In this document: one piece after another, positions 12,113 to 23,470 of the stretch
How the letters are laid out: the number at the start of each line of letters is the position of its first letter
Position numbering within the stretch: the stretch's first letter is position 1
NCBI RefSeq assembly: GCF_918797505.1
Contig: NC_092793.1
Location: forward strand, 68,195,660 to 68,259,659
Source of the DNA: Bemisia tabaci
Lineage: Eukaryota > Arthropoda > Insecta > Hemiptera > Aleyrodidae
DNA: 64,000 nt
Reading direction: 5' to 3'
Program-made: the position numbers and the translations under genes
The notes under the pieces: model-generated
The model's database searches: none
What the model was told of the DNA's origin: nothing
What the model saw: only the letters and a program-made list of their open reading frames with translations

Positions 12113-12862
12113 AGGAAAATCCTAATTACGCCGAGTGTAACGACAAACTATTGTATTGTTACATATATAGATAAAGAGCCGCTTTAACAGCGGTCTCTCG
12201 GGCCCCGCGACGCCTAACCGCCATTGTCCCTTGTCCACCCACAGGTCCTCAGTAATTTAGAGCGCCCTTGTTCCTTTTTAAGCCCCTTATTGTCCTTTCC
12301 TGGGCGTCTTCTTCAGTTTGGTGTCGTTACTTTTTTCTATTAAACTCCATTATCTCAGAATTATAAAATAAAATTGTATTCTAAATATAGGGTAATGAAT
12401 AATAACGGTCAAATACCGCCAAAATTCAACGATTTGTACGTAATTTTGGCAATATTGCAATGCGTCTTGTCTTGTTTTAATGAAGTCTGTCTGAGGAGTA
12501 CATTTTATTCATTAATTTTTAACAGAAAATTTTCCATTATTGTTTCAAAATGTGGTTTATTGACACGATTCGATAAAACTCACTATTTTATGAATTTTTC
12601 CTCTCTGAACTAAATACCCTAGTTATTAGTATATATCTAAGTTGAAAATTAAATTATTCTACAGAAGTGTATTATTTTGCAAGAGAGATACATTTATAAA
12701 ATTTAAAAATAAGAGGTGAACAAAGAATATAGGACAATAATATCGAAAAAACCAGCGAAAATTAAAGTATTTTGTTTAAGCTTGGCAACATTGGAATATG
12801 TTCGATCTTATTTTATTGTTCAATTTTATTAAATTCTGCTCATGTTGTTCATTAGTATAGTC
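12113..12862. repeat. central segment of foldback copy 1, with LINE-like tail
   Basis: This unique 750-bp centre is present in reverse orientation at 45464-46213. The part at about 12170-12320, read on the minus strand, contains a decayed LWRLGVA peptide followed by a frame resembling the 3' end of the LINE at 14840-15019 (shared DNA features: AAAGCGGCT and TGGCGGTTAGG/TGGCGGCTAGG). The rest is AT-rich. An open frame at 12374-12613 is unrecognised and probably chance. Confidence 0.6.
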
Positions 12863-13743
12863 AAGAAACATTCTCTTAATCGGAAAACAAGAAACTTACG
12901 ACAAAAACCGCAAAAAGCGCCAATTTTGGTGTCTTTTTTTCAGTTTGCTGCTTGTCGCGCGTTTAATTTTACCGTGAGCAGAAAGAATTTGACTCAGCTT
13001 GTAGATAGTTTAACGAGTTTTAACTGTGGAAATAACCAATTTTGTCGTCTGATCAACTCCTGGCAAGTCACAGGCTACAATCCGCCAAAAAGGCCGATTT
13101 TAAGCAATTTTTGCCAAATTTGGCAACATCTTGGTGACAATTTTTTTATGAAATGGTCAAATTCGGATTCAGCGCCAAAAATTACATAGGAAACCATGGA
13201 ATTAATGCTACCCGGTGTTTTTGGAGGCTAAAATTTCTATCCGCCCGGACTCAAAAAGCGTCGTCGCTCCATAAAGCTGTTCACAAAAATGATGATATCT
13301 CGCGAACCAAAAGTTTCCCAGCGAGCTATAATATATCGATGGATGCGGAATCGAACGAACTATCGATTAGACAACTTTTTATTCAAATTTGAAGATAGCT
13401 TTTTTGGGTATTTGCGAATATGTAGCATTTGTCGAATTTAAAAATCGGAAATTTGGCAATAATGCATGTTAAAATTAATGCGACATTAAAAACATGGTCA
13501 TATCCTAAAAGTGCGTAATTTTTAGAGAATTTTCGTTAAAACCGCAACTTCATAGCTCAATTTTGATGCCACTTACGGAATTTGCCTGTTTTCAACTTGG
13601 CAACGCTGTAGCGCGCGGGAAAAATTTCGGGTGAACTTGCCAATGCCGGAAAAAGGCGTGTCTTGTGATAGGGAACAACATATCCAACTCCGGGCAAAAT
13701 CCAAGCGTTGGGTAAAATCGCCGATTTTGAATAACCCTCTTTT
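12863..13743 (-). repeat. right inverted arm of foldback copy 1
   Basis: Mirror of the left arm. A transcript through both arms could fold into a hairpin stem of about 880 bp. The frames here that equal frames in the left arm are symmetry artefacts. Confidence 0.9.
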
Positions 13744-13846
13744 CAGTCAGTTGGCATTGTTATTTGGATATGGTGACGTAATGTACGGACGGCTCCGGAT
13801 CGCCGATCGTCGGTGGACGGTCACATAAGATTAATATTCTTGATTG

Positions 13847-14055
13847 CACTGAAAAAAATAATATGCTGTTTCAGCATCTAGGATGTTAATAATGTGTCTG
13901 GTGATCCCGAGAATGATGCCTTTACTGCCCCCGTAGTTAACTTTACATCCTGTGAATGCAAATTCAACTGCGTTAGTAATCAAGGCAGGTTCTTAGGAGC
14001 ACCAGTTACATTTTTCACATCGTAGGTGCTAAAACAGCATACCATTTTTTCAGTG
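13847..14055. mobile_element. CACTGAAAAAA-ended inverted-repeat element
   Basis: It starts CACTGAAAAAAATAATATGC, continues TGTTTCAGCATCTAGGATGT, and ends with the mirrored GTGCTAAAACAGCATACC, then ATTTTTTCAGTG. This is a 209-bp MITE with terminal repeats of about 35 bp. The CACTG/CAGTG tip is shared with several other elements here (27850, 40799, 44335). Confidence 0.8.
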
Positions 14056-14839
14056 TGAGCTTTTGCAGGGCAGAAGCTCCACATCAATCGCTGTCTGAAA
14101 CACTATCAAGAAGCATGGCTCAAAACTCCCAGCGCAGAGCGTTAAAAAACGAACAAAACAGCTTAATTGGTGCGGAGCCCGTGGACGGAGGGGCCAGGCT
14201 AAGAAGTGTCTTCACTGATTGTCTTCAATTAAGACGATCAATCCGAGCTTCTCTATTACAGCCAATTACTCGCTTAATATATAAATTATTACTTCCATGT
14301 TGGGCCAGATTTGTGTCCGAGCAGGGATGTCCCCGCCGGGCCGGGCCGGCGGCTCAGGGGCGACCAATTGTAAACTCATTAAGAAATCGCCTCTCTTATT
14401 TAATCATCATCTCATATCACTTTCAAACTTGAGGCAAGCGTCTCTGATCCTCCCTCGCCGCTATAATTGTATAATTCTGTCCCGGCCGTCCCCGCGTTGC
14501 CTTACGACCGAATTTTTTTCGTGCTTTCGTGGGGATTCGATTTTTTCGAGTGGAAATATGGCGGCTAGGGTACATGCCGACAGGATATCGCTCGAAAGCT
14601 TTGACAGGGCGCTCGGAGCTTCTCCTAATCTACTCCCGTTCTGCCGCGCCGCTTAACGCTTGACCCTTGTCTTCCTTGAGCCGCTCATATTCATGAGTGA
14701 CCTGACCCGTGTGTCGTGTGCTCAGGCCAGGAAGATGAGACCCTGTGCGGCGAGATTTCCTTGGAGTACCTTTATAGTATTTGTACTTTTGCACCTGAGC
14801 TATTGTACCTTTGTATGTATGTATAAAGCCGCTTTTATA
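14056..14839. other. GC-richer unassigned stretch
   Basis: It contains GCCGGGCCGGGCCGGCGG near 14333-14352 and several ATTA-type sites (CTTAATTGG, TTCAATTAAGACG, CCAATTACTC). Overlapping plus-strand frames (14055-14432, 14297-14656) show no family signature. It could be conserved non-coding sequence or an unrecognised exon. Confidence 0.3.
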
Positions 14840-15019
14840 GCGCTCTGCGACCCCTAGCCGCCAAAGTTCCCTATCCTCCCAAATCCCTTCAGGGAGTTGG
14901 CAAACCCTCATTTCTTCTAAAACCCCCTGTCGCCACCTTTTCACTGGGCGTCCCCTTCGTCTCCTCCCAGGAGGAACCCAATCAAGCAACTTCCTTGGCA
15001 GCCTTTTGTCCGTCATTCT
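14840..15019 (-). pseudogene. LINE (non-LTR retrotransposon) C-terminal fragment
   Basis: The minus-strand translation contains RMTDKRLPRKLLDWVPPG, then RRRRGRPVKRWRQGVLEEM, then LPEGIWEDRELWRLGV. This is the conserved tail that follows the reverse transcriptase domain in many insect endonuclease-reverse transcriptase retrotransposons, where it has the general form RLPKKxLxWxPPGxRRRGRPxxxW...WEDRxxWRLG. Only about 60 codons of homology remain. The open frame runs further on both sides (14630-15259), but those parts look unrelated: a glycine run comes from a poly-C tract upstream, and the part after WRLGV resembles a 3' untranslated region. No reverse transcriptase or endonuclease domain is present, so this is a 5'-truncated dead copy, as expected of LINE insertions. 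Recognition is by motif only. Confidence 0.85.
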
Positions 15020-15283
15020 ATTGACATTCGTACCTTTGCACGAGGCATTATCCCCTTTCCATGGCAAAGGAACAATACTGCAAACTAGACACCAATTTTC
15101 AATTTTTTTTAATTCAATTCTACAAATGTATAAGTTTAGAGGGCCCCTCCCGCCTCCCCCCCCCCCCTTATCGGCAAGACTCCGTGGAGATCTGAGACAA
15201 TCCAATTTGGATTCTCCGAGATTGATTGCCTGGGAAAGTACTTTTTTCCGGGTGTTCACGTCAATTCTGTACCACAGCTATTT

Positions 15284-15420
15284 GGATTACATTTTGCGAT
15301 AAGGAACCACTATTTCTGGCCCATTTTAGAAACAACATACACGCCATTGGTATCCCTATGCAGATATGTGCTTTAATGGAAGAGCCAGGGATAGTGGCTC
15401 CTTATTGCAAAATGTAATCC
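15284..15420. mobile_element. family F hairpin element, copy 1
   Basis: GGATTACATTTTGCGATAAG at the left is mirrored by CTTATTGCAAAATGTAATCC at the right. The sequence ATTT flanks both sides (a 4-bp duplication). Inner symmetry continues through CCACTATTTCTGGC and GCCAGGGATAGTGG. Relatives lie at 20245-20501 and 37895-38033, and a fragment (GGATCCTCATTGCAAAATTC) lies at about 15813-15832. Confidence 0.85.
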
Positions 15421-16619
15421 ATTTATCGAGGGGACTTTTCCCAACCTCAGAAATCAATATTTTGGACAGAGATGGACCGATTTAGAAATTTTTTACATCG
15501 TTTATTTTCAAAATTGTCCGTAATTTCTGGTTTTGATGAAATAATATGAAAAATTGTGACGGGAACTTCGATTTTCATAAACAAGACCCCCCCTTTTAGT
15601 CCCACGGGCCTCGGGAGGGGGGAGGGCGTTGGAATTGTGAACTTCAGATTGGGGTGGATTTCCTTCTCGCCCTCGTGTTCCCTGAATTTATCCTTCCCAA
15701 AATAACCGAGAAAAAAGCATGGGTCGGAGGGTATGGGACACCCCGTATATTGGCGTATGTGTCGTCAGTTTTCGTAAGTAGATATGAATTTTTTGAATAA
15801 GCCAAAAATAGTGGATCCTCATTGCAAAATTCAGCTCTGTTCTGATCAACGTCTAATCTTACAGTATTTTCATGTCTGTGGAGTGAATCCCTCTAAGAAC
15901 ATTGGAGGAAGTAGACAGGTTTCCGATGGAAAATGAAAGAAGTGACAGCATAGGTCGCATCGATTGGAACTTTTCTAATTATTCGCAACTCGATTGGAAG
16001 CGCGCGGAGGAGGCATATTGACGATTCCGGAAATGGGGGAAACCCGGGAGATTAAGAAGAGGGAGTGGGTGGAAGGGGAGCAATCAAAATGGGATCTCGT
16101 GAGAGTCGGGAAGAGAAGTCAAGCCAGGAACAGCGTTTTATGAACGGTTCGAACCAGTGGAAATCAATGGGAAACTAATTAAGAATTGATAATAGGTATA
16201 TGGCTTTCGTGTGCTGTTTAATTATTCTCGAAATCTCAGCCCCTTCGTGCCTCACGAGACGGCAGATGTACTTCGGGACACAGATACGCTCGCAGTTTGG
16301 ATGCTCTTTGATTTCCATTCATAAATTAATCCGGCTCACAATTGCCGGTTTGATGCTTGTTTTCCTCTCTGTATTGGATTAGGCATAATTTTCCGATGGG
16401 TCTACGTCCTACGTCGCTTTTTGTCGAGCTCCCTATGGGTATTTTCCTCGGACCTCAGACTGTCTTTCGATCTGGTGCTACGTTGAGAAATGGAGTTCGT
16501 GCTGAGCCCAAATTAGGACTAATGCAAAATATGATACCTATAGTTTTTGAACTTATTTTAAAATTAGCAAATTTGCCAACGATTTCCTCTCACAAAAAAA
16601 GTGATTTTAAAGGTAAAAT
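15421..16619. other. unassigned sequence with a family F fragment
   Basis: Apart from the partial family F end near 15805-15840 and a G-rich patch at 15609-15655, no gene or element is recognised. The plus-strand frame running into 16671 is chance sequence until the LINE remnant begins near 16620. Confidence 0.4.
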
Positions 16620-16840
16620 GGGCGTCGAAAACAACATAGTGCATGACATTTTCACAAAACAGCTTGTTTGATATGGTCATGTGCAACGGACGCCAGATGA
16701 TAGGTTGCCTAAGAAGGTTCTGGATTGGGTCCCCCTGGCAGAAAGCGTAGAGGACGCCCTGCCAAATCATGGATTGAGGTAATAAGGCAGGAAATAAGGA
16801 GATGCGATCTGCCGGAGGACAGACTAGGGTATATTATATA
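16620..16840 (+). pseudogene. frameshifted LINE C-terminal fragment
   Basis: The plus-strand translation reads GVENNIVHDIFTKQLV, a TGA stop in place of an expected arginine or tryptophan codon, then YGHVQRTPDDRLPKKVLDWV. After a one-base deletion in a C-run (near 16728-16732) the frame resumes as PPGRKRRGRPAKSW, then EVIRQEIRRCDLPEDRLG. This matches the same post-reverse-transcriptase tail as the fragment at 14840-15019 (YGHVQR, DxRLPKK, PPGxRRRGRP). It lies on the opposite strand from that copy, is more decayed, and carries at least one stop and one frameshift. The protein is not functional. The upstream limit of homology is uncertain. Confidence 0.8.
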
Positions 16841-19800
16841 AATAGTGAATTTCACAGCTCGATTTTTGAATCGAATATTGAATGACCTTGATCGATAATT
16901 AGCATTGTAAAGATAGGGGTTTATCCATCAGGATCAATCGATAACGGTTCAACAATCGACCTGCTGGTCTGATTCGGATCTAATCCTAAAATTCGTATCC
17001 ATGGCGGGAAAACAGATACAGCCCATCAATCCCATAGCGGCGGAAAATGCACCTTAAGGTATGATAATTTTCTGAACTGCCGGCAACATTTCCTCGAATC
17101 AATATTTTAAATTCACTTTAATTGCAAAACTATCTTCATCGCTTCCAAGGCCGTTCCGGTCGTCGCTGAACTCATTAAAAATTTCCCATTGCAATCCACG
17201 TGCAGTTCGCGTTTGATTGACTTTGCATTTAAGTCAGCTTTGATTGGAGCCGAAGGAATTAAAATTGAAAGCAGAGGTGTTCTCGAGTGACGAGTTAATA
17301 GGAGTTGTATCGGAAATTAAATGTAACCTAACTTCCTGCCCTCACACCATCGTAAGAACTGCACGCCCTGAGTAGAAAGGGTGGTCATTCGCTAAGGGTA
17401 AAAGTCTACTCTTAGATTGTACAATGCAAGAATGCGTTTCGCTGATAGGCTGAGAATGCTGAAACTTCAAAACGGTTCAAATAGACGTAAGGGCCGGAGG
17501 ATTGACCCTCTGAAATCATTCTGATACTTTTCTTGTCATTATCGGTATATTATATAACACAAAAGTGAACTTAGCATCTACATTCCAGAGTCATTCTATA
17601 CCTACCTGTGGAAAACTTTTCTGTGATGATAATTAAAGAAATCCTGCATTTAATTTCCCATGCGTCTCTTACTTGTCTTTTTTGCAGAGTCCAAAACTGG
17701 CGTGTGTGGAAAGCAGAAAAGATTAGGTTACGCTTTAAGTCTCCCACGCAAATGTTTTTTTTTTTTTCTTGTTTTTTTTCTACGTTTGTAGGCAAAACTT
17801 GATCAGAACATGAGAAATCTGGATTTTAAATGGTAAACATTATAATATTATATCACATTTTAGGAGCTAACTATTTATTCAACTGGTTTCTTAAAACTTT
17901 CAGTATTTAAACAGCATAATTGATACGGCATTTTTAAATCTTTGGAAAGGGTTTTCTTATTATTTTCTTTTATTCAGTCCTTGTTACGGTACGGTGTAGA
18001 GTTAGAGGAAAGCGGTTTTACAAAAAGATTGGCCGATTTCTGCTTGTAACGTGACTCTAGATCATGTGTCATCCATCTCTCGCCGTGATGAAGTCATAGG
18101 AACCAGCCAATGCCTGCCCGATAGTACATGAGCAGAGCCTCTAGCCATGATGACTTAATATCAATGATGATTCTCGGTGCAATTCTGCGGTTGGATGTGT
18201 CGAAAGAGGCGAGTCAACAGCAACTCCCTGAATTTCTCACCGCTCATCAATCATCGGTTATGCCGCTCAGGAAACGATGGTGCGCCTTAAACTGGACCAT
18301 ACTACCAAGTCACTCTGTGCGATGGTATTAGTTGAACAAGTATTAATTGAGGATCTTATTCCTCACGTTACTCCTCAGCCCCCTAAAAAAAATTCATAGC
18401 CTACCTCAAATCATTCCTAAGATATCTGTCAGGACATCTGGAAATCCACGCTGAGGTAAAAGTTATTCTAATAATCATAGTATAGTGGTGCTCTATATGG
18501 ACTCTTTCACAACGGTGACCGTAACCAACTTTGTGCTTGGTGTACCTAATACTGGTAAGAATGACAGGACCAGAGCTCGAAGTACTGCAAATTGTGCTGA
18601 AATTTCGACCGCATTATGAGCTTCTTTAGCTGGACAATCCGGTCTAGGCAATGAATTTGAGGGAAAAAAACCTTACAATCTGAAATTTGTTATGCTCAGG
18701 AGAAGACTAGTATTAAGTGAGGTCTACCAAGCAGTGGCGCCGTGGCTCCTTCCACATAATTTGTCTCTGTTTTTGGATCTTTAAGGAACCATTGAAAATA
18801 ATGTTTTGAGCTAACACTAGTATTTCCGTAAAAAGAATCTTTATAAATTGAATTGATTTTTTTTTTTTCTTTCTCTACAATACAACAGGGATGTTTTGTT
18901 TAGACATTTCCAAAGTATCATTTGGAAATCATACATCATAATTCAAAAAGGGATGTTTCTATTGAAGTACAGGTCGGAATTATTCTGAGTGACAATATCT
19001 GAAGTGGAGGTTTCGTTTATTTCTTGTTGGAGGTAATTTTCCATATCTTTAGAAAACAAGCAATCTGAATATTCTTAAAAATAAAATCTAAGTCGAGAGT
19101 AATAGAACCGCCATTTTCCATCTTATATCAGAAGCGATTTTCATTCCACTGATTTCCTTTTAAAGATAAAAAAATTATAGATGAACCAGAGAAATTGGCA
19201 TCTTTGCGTATATGTCGTCCAATAGACCAGGAAGGATATCACTTTTTAGCGCATAGTATCGCGTGTAGCTTACGTCGTCAAATGAAGGCGAACTAGCATC
19301 GATGACTCGTTGCCCTCATCTTGAAGAAAGATAGGGGGAGGGAGGAAATGAAATTTGACGTCTTAGATTGCACCTGAAATTTTAAAATTTGAAAATGGCG
19401 TTATAATTTGAGGATATTTGTCCATGTGGCAACGGGCAACTGCAGAACTCGGTCCAATTGAACGGGCGCTCATTCTTTCCCCTAATTGGTTGATTAACAC
19501 AAGGTGACGTCAATTCTAACGACCAATCTGATAATAGACGGCACCGACAGCTCTTAATAAGGATGCGAGCTGATATAATCTCTCCCGCAGCAGCTAAACT
19601 TTCAAGAGTCCCGATCGTCAGTATACTAACGTCCACGGAAAGTGTATCTGTTTCGTTATTAAAATTATTCAAAACTAGGGTCCCGCACGTTTCATTCGCG
19701 ATGAATAGGACGGCAACGACAATCGTGGTTCATTCTGACTTCTTTGTTGACTTTCACGGAAGAAGCGTTTCATTCCTTGCGTATGTCTGTATGTAAATCA

Positions 19801-20244
19801 GATAAAAAGAAACCGTGATCAAATCGTTTGCAAAGCTGAGTCATGAGAATTTTGACAAAATCGAGTTACGTTTTATCTTGGACCCACCGATTCTTTGCGA
19901 GAAAATAAAAGGAACAAACTTTGACGGGAACCTCCAGTGGTGAGGAGACGATATGTATCAAAATTGGCAAAATGTATACCTTCATAGCCAGTAAATTACT
20001 CTCTTTATTTTCTAATATACCAAACTATAATTTGAATACGTTATTTTGGTTGAGCACGAATAAAACTTTGGTTGTTGAATCTTAAAAAATATTGTTTCAC
20101 ATCAACTAGACTTTTTTTCAGCAAGGGAGATGTTTTTCTCAATATTTTCAATTTTTCAGATGAAGTTCCACTCCTTAAATTATCATTATTATGCGTTCGT
20201 TAAGCCATTTTCTTTGTAAACAGGCAAAAATTAGTTGAATAACT
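16841..20244. other. long unassigned AT-rich stretch
   Basis: There are poly-T runs near 17755-17780 and 18857-18868. Short frames on both strands show no family features. I see no transposon edges, so this 3.4-kb stretch may be single-copy intergenic or intronic DNA. Confidence 0.4.
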
Positions 20245-20501
20245 GGATTGCATTTTGCAAGAGGAAAGCAAGAGCATTCCAATGTTGCTAGGATTAAGCA
20301 TCTTACATTCTTCGCAATACAAATACTGAAATCATGGAAGAAATTAAATTTACAAAGGTAATTTTTTAGTCATGAATTTATAGTTTATTGAGAGCAAAGA
20401 TGAATCTTGTTTAGATGATCAGTTTACATTTGCAAGGTAAACTAAGTTGCACAATCTTAGCGACAGGAATGCTCTTGGCTCCTATTTGCAAAATTCAATC
20501 C
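20245..20501. mobile_element. family F hairpin element, copy 2
   Basis: GGATTGCATTTTGCAAGAGG...AGAGCATTCC at the left is mirrored by GGAATGCTCT...CAAAATTCAATCC at the right. AACT flanks both sides as a 4-bp duplication. It is longer (257 bp) than copy 1 because the interior differs. Confidence 0.8.
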
Positions 20502-21562
20502 AACTGTTAATCTACTATATTTTCATTCTACATCACTCTCCCTCTTTATTTATTTTATCCAAGTGTATTAATTATCAGAAATGAAACGCATATAGGACTC
20601 CTACAATCTTTAGACAAATAGAAAGGAAAGAACGTTCTCATCAATACATTTCTGATTATCTTGTAAAATAGCACAATAAATGTTCGTTCTTTTATTGATT
20701 TCTTTCAACTCACCCCCCCCCCCCCACCACCATTTGAAGAGAAGACCCAAATCTTTTGAAAGACGGACCCGATTTCAGATGAACCTTGCAGATGAGCCGC
20801 AAATCGTTCGTCCGGTATAAGAGTTAAACTCCATTTCCAAGTGAGCCCTTGAAGGCTGAAATTCAGAATATCTGAACTTCAGCTTTCAGGCTTTCAGCCT
20901 TTTTCTGAATATAGACTCATACGCTGAAGATAGGGTGCATCTGAAACTTTGGCTATAGGTACTTTCTAACGTCAGTGAATCGACATATTGACGAACAACT
21001 GCTCTATTCAACGATCTTGAACGTCCAAGACGGTCTGGACACGACGCGGCACTGCAAGAATGTAGAAGCTTGAAACATCTCCGATATGCATAATAACAGG
21101 GTTTACCGGACCATGAATGCAATTAGTTAAGAGAAAACAAAGAAAAATACCGAGCCTGGACTGCAAACTACACTGTAGCAGATAAACACAGCTTCCAGAC
21201 CATATTACCAACTTGTGGTAGATATTCTAAATTTTTTTCGTGGGCACCATTGAAAATACTCAATTTTTCGCACTCACCTGGCAACGTTATTTCAGAGGTG
21301 TTTGAAGCTCGTAACACTGTTTAAAGCTCGTAAAAATCTTGGGAGCAATTAGACACCCAACGCGTAGTGAGCACCTCGCGTTAGGTACAGTACCTTCAGG
21401 CTCGGAAACCATTCGAGATGACCAATGGAATGTGTAATAATCGATGCATCAGTATCGATCAATCGAAACCAATGATGATTTGTTGCTAAGAGCCCTCTTT
21501 CCACCGTTCACCAAGCCTCAATGTTTATGATTGTGCTTCCAGTTTGCTACAGTATCGAGCGC
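20502..21562. other. unassigned sequence
   Basis: A C-run lies at 20714-20726. GGCTTTCAGCCTTTTTCTG with nearby GGCTGAAATTCAGAATATC forms a small local inverted arrangement at about 20850-20910. No gene is recognised. Confidence 0.4.
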
Positions 21563-21815
21563 TGGAAAATCCTCCTAAGAACATACCAACGATGCTAAAT
21601 TTTTGCTCAAAACCCCGATTTTTTTAAAATTTCGAATGCAAAATTATTTTAAACATTTTCACCCTCTTTTATTCGTAATTTTATCTAAAAAGCCTAAAAA
21701 TTTCAAGGGTAAATGTTCATAAAAATACTGAAAATATTTGTTTTGTCAGAGAGGAAATTTGGCAACCATCAGAAGCTCCTACGTGGTTTTCTTCGGTTTG
21801 GCAGGACTTTCTTTG
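21563..21815. mobile_element. probable decayed family A MITE
   Basis: The left part (TCCTCCTAAGAACATACC, then GATGCTAAATTTT) and the right part (GAGGAAATTTGGCAACC, then TCCTACGTGGTTTTCTTCGG and TTTGGCAGG) align in order with the two ends of family A at the usual spacing of about 250 bp. Terminal bases are worn and no TA duplication is visible. Confidence 0.5.
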
Positions 21816-22372
21816 AGTCGCCTCGCGGTAGTATGCACAAATTACCCGTTGTTCGCGGTAAATTACTGACAGATATTCGCTGTTTTCTTGTTCGACACGT
21901 AATTAGGCGCATTTCTGGATCGAGGAAGAAATTCTTCATGCAATTATATTTCAATTTAAAATAAATAAAACGATTGTTCGTTCCTCTCTCACGGAAGGAA
22001 TTATTTGCTCTCCAGGGGCAGTGTTTCTGCGATGCATTTTTTCACTCATTAAACGCGAGAAAACGGAGTCTACTGGTTTTAGGGGCCATTAGGTGTCTAA
22101 TATTTCTACAACGCCTTCACCTCATGCTCATGCTGTCCATCAACCTGTAATTGAATGGTATTTCCACATAGCGTGCTCTCCACGCTGTATAAGACTGAAT
22201 AATGGTAAATTCATACAAGTGGAGTAAGCAATGAGAATCTCACTGACACACTTCTTGTTTAAAACCTTACTAAAAGGTCAATAGTGCTACTTTAGCATGA
22301 CTTTAGGACTAGCTCCTGATCTTTAACAATTTCAAATTGTTTTGAATCGGTGTAAAGTATATTCATTTCAAT

Positions 22373-23462
22373 GGACTAATTATTGAAATTGATGGACAAA
22401 GCAATAAATGAAGAAGACAAAAAGGAAATGGAGCAATCTTTTTGGTTGAATCGGGTGGTCGCGGTGGTTGCTATTGACAAAGCAGGAATCTAATGAACCA
22501 ACTGTGGGGTCTCGCGATTTACCGCCAGTTAGTCTATTGCGCTTATACCTCTTATGTCCATTGCATCCACCCGCTTCCACTAATAGGTTCCGTCTCATTT
22601 GTCTATCCCTTTGTCTACTAGGACCGGATTAAGGGGGTGGCCACATGGGCCGCGGCCCATGGCGGCAAATCTAGAGGGGGTGGCAAATTTTGCAATTTTT
22701 TTAAATGTGGGTATAAAAAAAATTCGGATTTAGAAAAAAAAATTACAAACGAGAAAAAGCGACAAAATCTCTAATTTTCTGAGAGTATAGTAATTTCTAC
22801 TTTTGTCATCTTTCAGTGATACAAGAGACAGCACCTTTCATTAATCGAGTTAAGAGAGAAACCAAACACGCAATTTGGCCTGGAACGGCGCGACTTACCT
22901 AGAGAGATGACGAGGACTTGAGAGGAAAAGGAGAAGCCCTCGGCGCGGCGATCGGCATGTAACACATATTAGCGCCTACAAGACTGCACGAATACTTCAC
23001 GCATTGCATCAAACATAGTGCGGTCATTGCGGACAGCGTGAAACGGATAGCGCCTATGAGAATGCATGAATACCTCACGCATTGCGTTAAACACAGTGCG
23101 GTCTGCGCAGCGCGGCGGCGGAAGTTAAAATCATTAATCCACAATTATGTTTGTTCTTTCATAATTTTTTCGTTCATTTCTTATGAATGGAAGGCCTTGT
23201 CCACACAGAGATAGGTTTACGAAACTTAACTTTCGAGCAGAGTTCCGTGAACTTTTGCTGGTAGTGTTGACAGGGCTTTCCCAAAAAATGTGTTCAACAC
23301 CAGTAAACGCGTCTTATGCACCCCTCCCCCACTGGCACGTTCACTTGATGGTTTTCATTGTGTTTCAAAACGAATGAGAAGGGGGCGGCAAAATACTAGC
23401 GGCCCATGGCCGGCAAGTAGGTAAATCCGGCCCTGTTGTCTACTAATGTCAATAATCAGTCC
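22373..23462. mobile_element. family C MITE, copy 1, split by a hAT-like insertion
   Basis: The left end reads TAATTATTGAAATTGATGGA and the right end TCAATAATCAGTCC, as in the intact copy at 32683-32949. Between them lies the family B element at 22619-23435, flanked by a perfect 8-bp duplication TTGTCTAC. Family C is therefore older than this family B insertion. Confidence 0.85.
22619..23435. mobile_element. family B hAT-like element, copy 1
   Basis: An 817-bp element whose right end is ATCCGGCCCTG and whose left end is TAGGACCGGATT (worn CAGGGCCGGAT). TTGTCTAC is repeated at 22611-22618 and 23436-23443; an 8-bp duplication is the hAT hallmark. CCATGGGCCGCGGCCCATGG-type palindromes lie just inside both ends. 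The interior has two minisatellite units (GCGCCTA...TACTTCACGCATTGC) at about 22970-23090. A short plus-strand frame at 23183-23377 recurs in the other copies, but it has no family match I recognise and is interrupted or altered between copies. Confidence 0.9.
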
Positions 23463-23470
23463 GCTGGCCA

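Larger units (their letters stand above)
11232..13743. mobile_element. 2.5-kb foldback transposon, copy 1 (Spy-like insertion)
   Basis: The element has two inverted arms of 881 bp (11232-12112 and 12863-13743) around a 750-bp centre (12113-12862). The outer ends read AAAAGAGGGTTATTC and GAATAACCCTCTTTT. If the element proper begins at GAGGG and ends at CCCTC, it is flanked by AAAA on the left and TTTT on the right with no target duplication, as in Spy-type transposons. A second copy lies at 44584-47093. No transposase is recognisable, so it is presumably mobilised in trans. Identical open frames in both arms (for example 11583-11822 and 13153-13392) follow from the inverted repetition and look non-coding. 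Confidence 0.9.

Noticed and set aside
14630..14839. Extension of the LINE-like frame beyond WRLGV to the frame end
   Set aside because: Only about 60 codons match the LINE tail. The extension resembles a 3' untranslated region and then unrelated flank, so I did not annotate it as coding.
23183..23377. Recurring short frame starting MNGRPCPHRDRFTKLNFRAE in family B elements
   Set aside because: Versions in the four copies differ in start, carry disruptions, and one runs past the element end. It follows from shared repeat DNA and not from selection on a protein.
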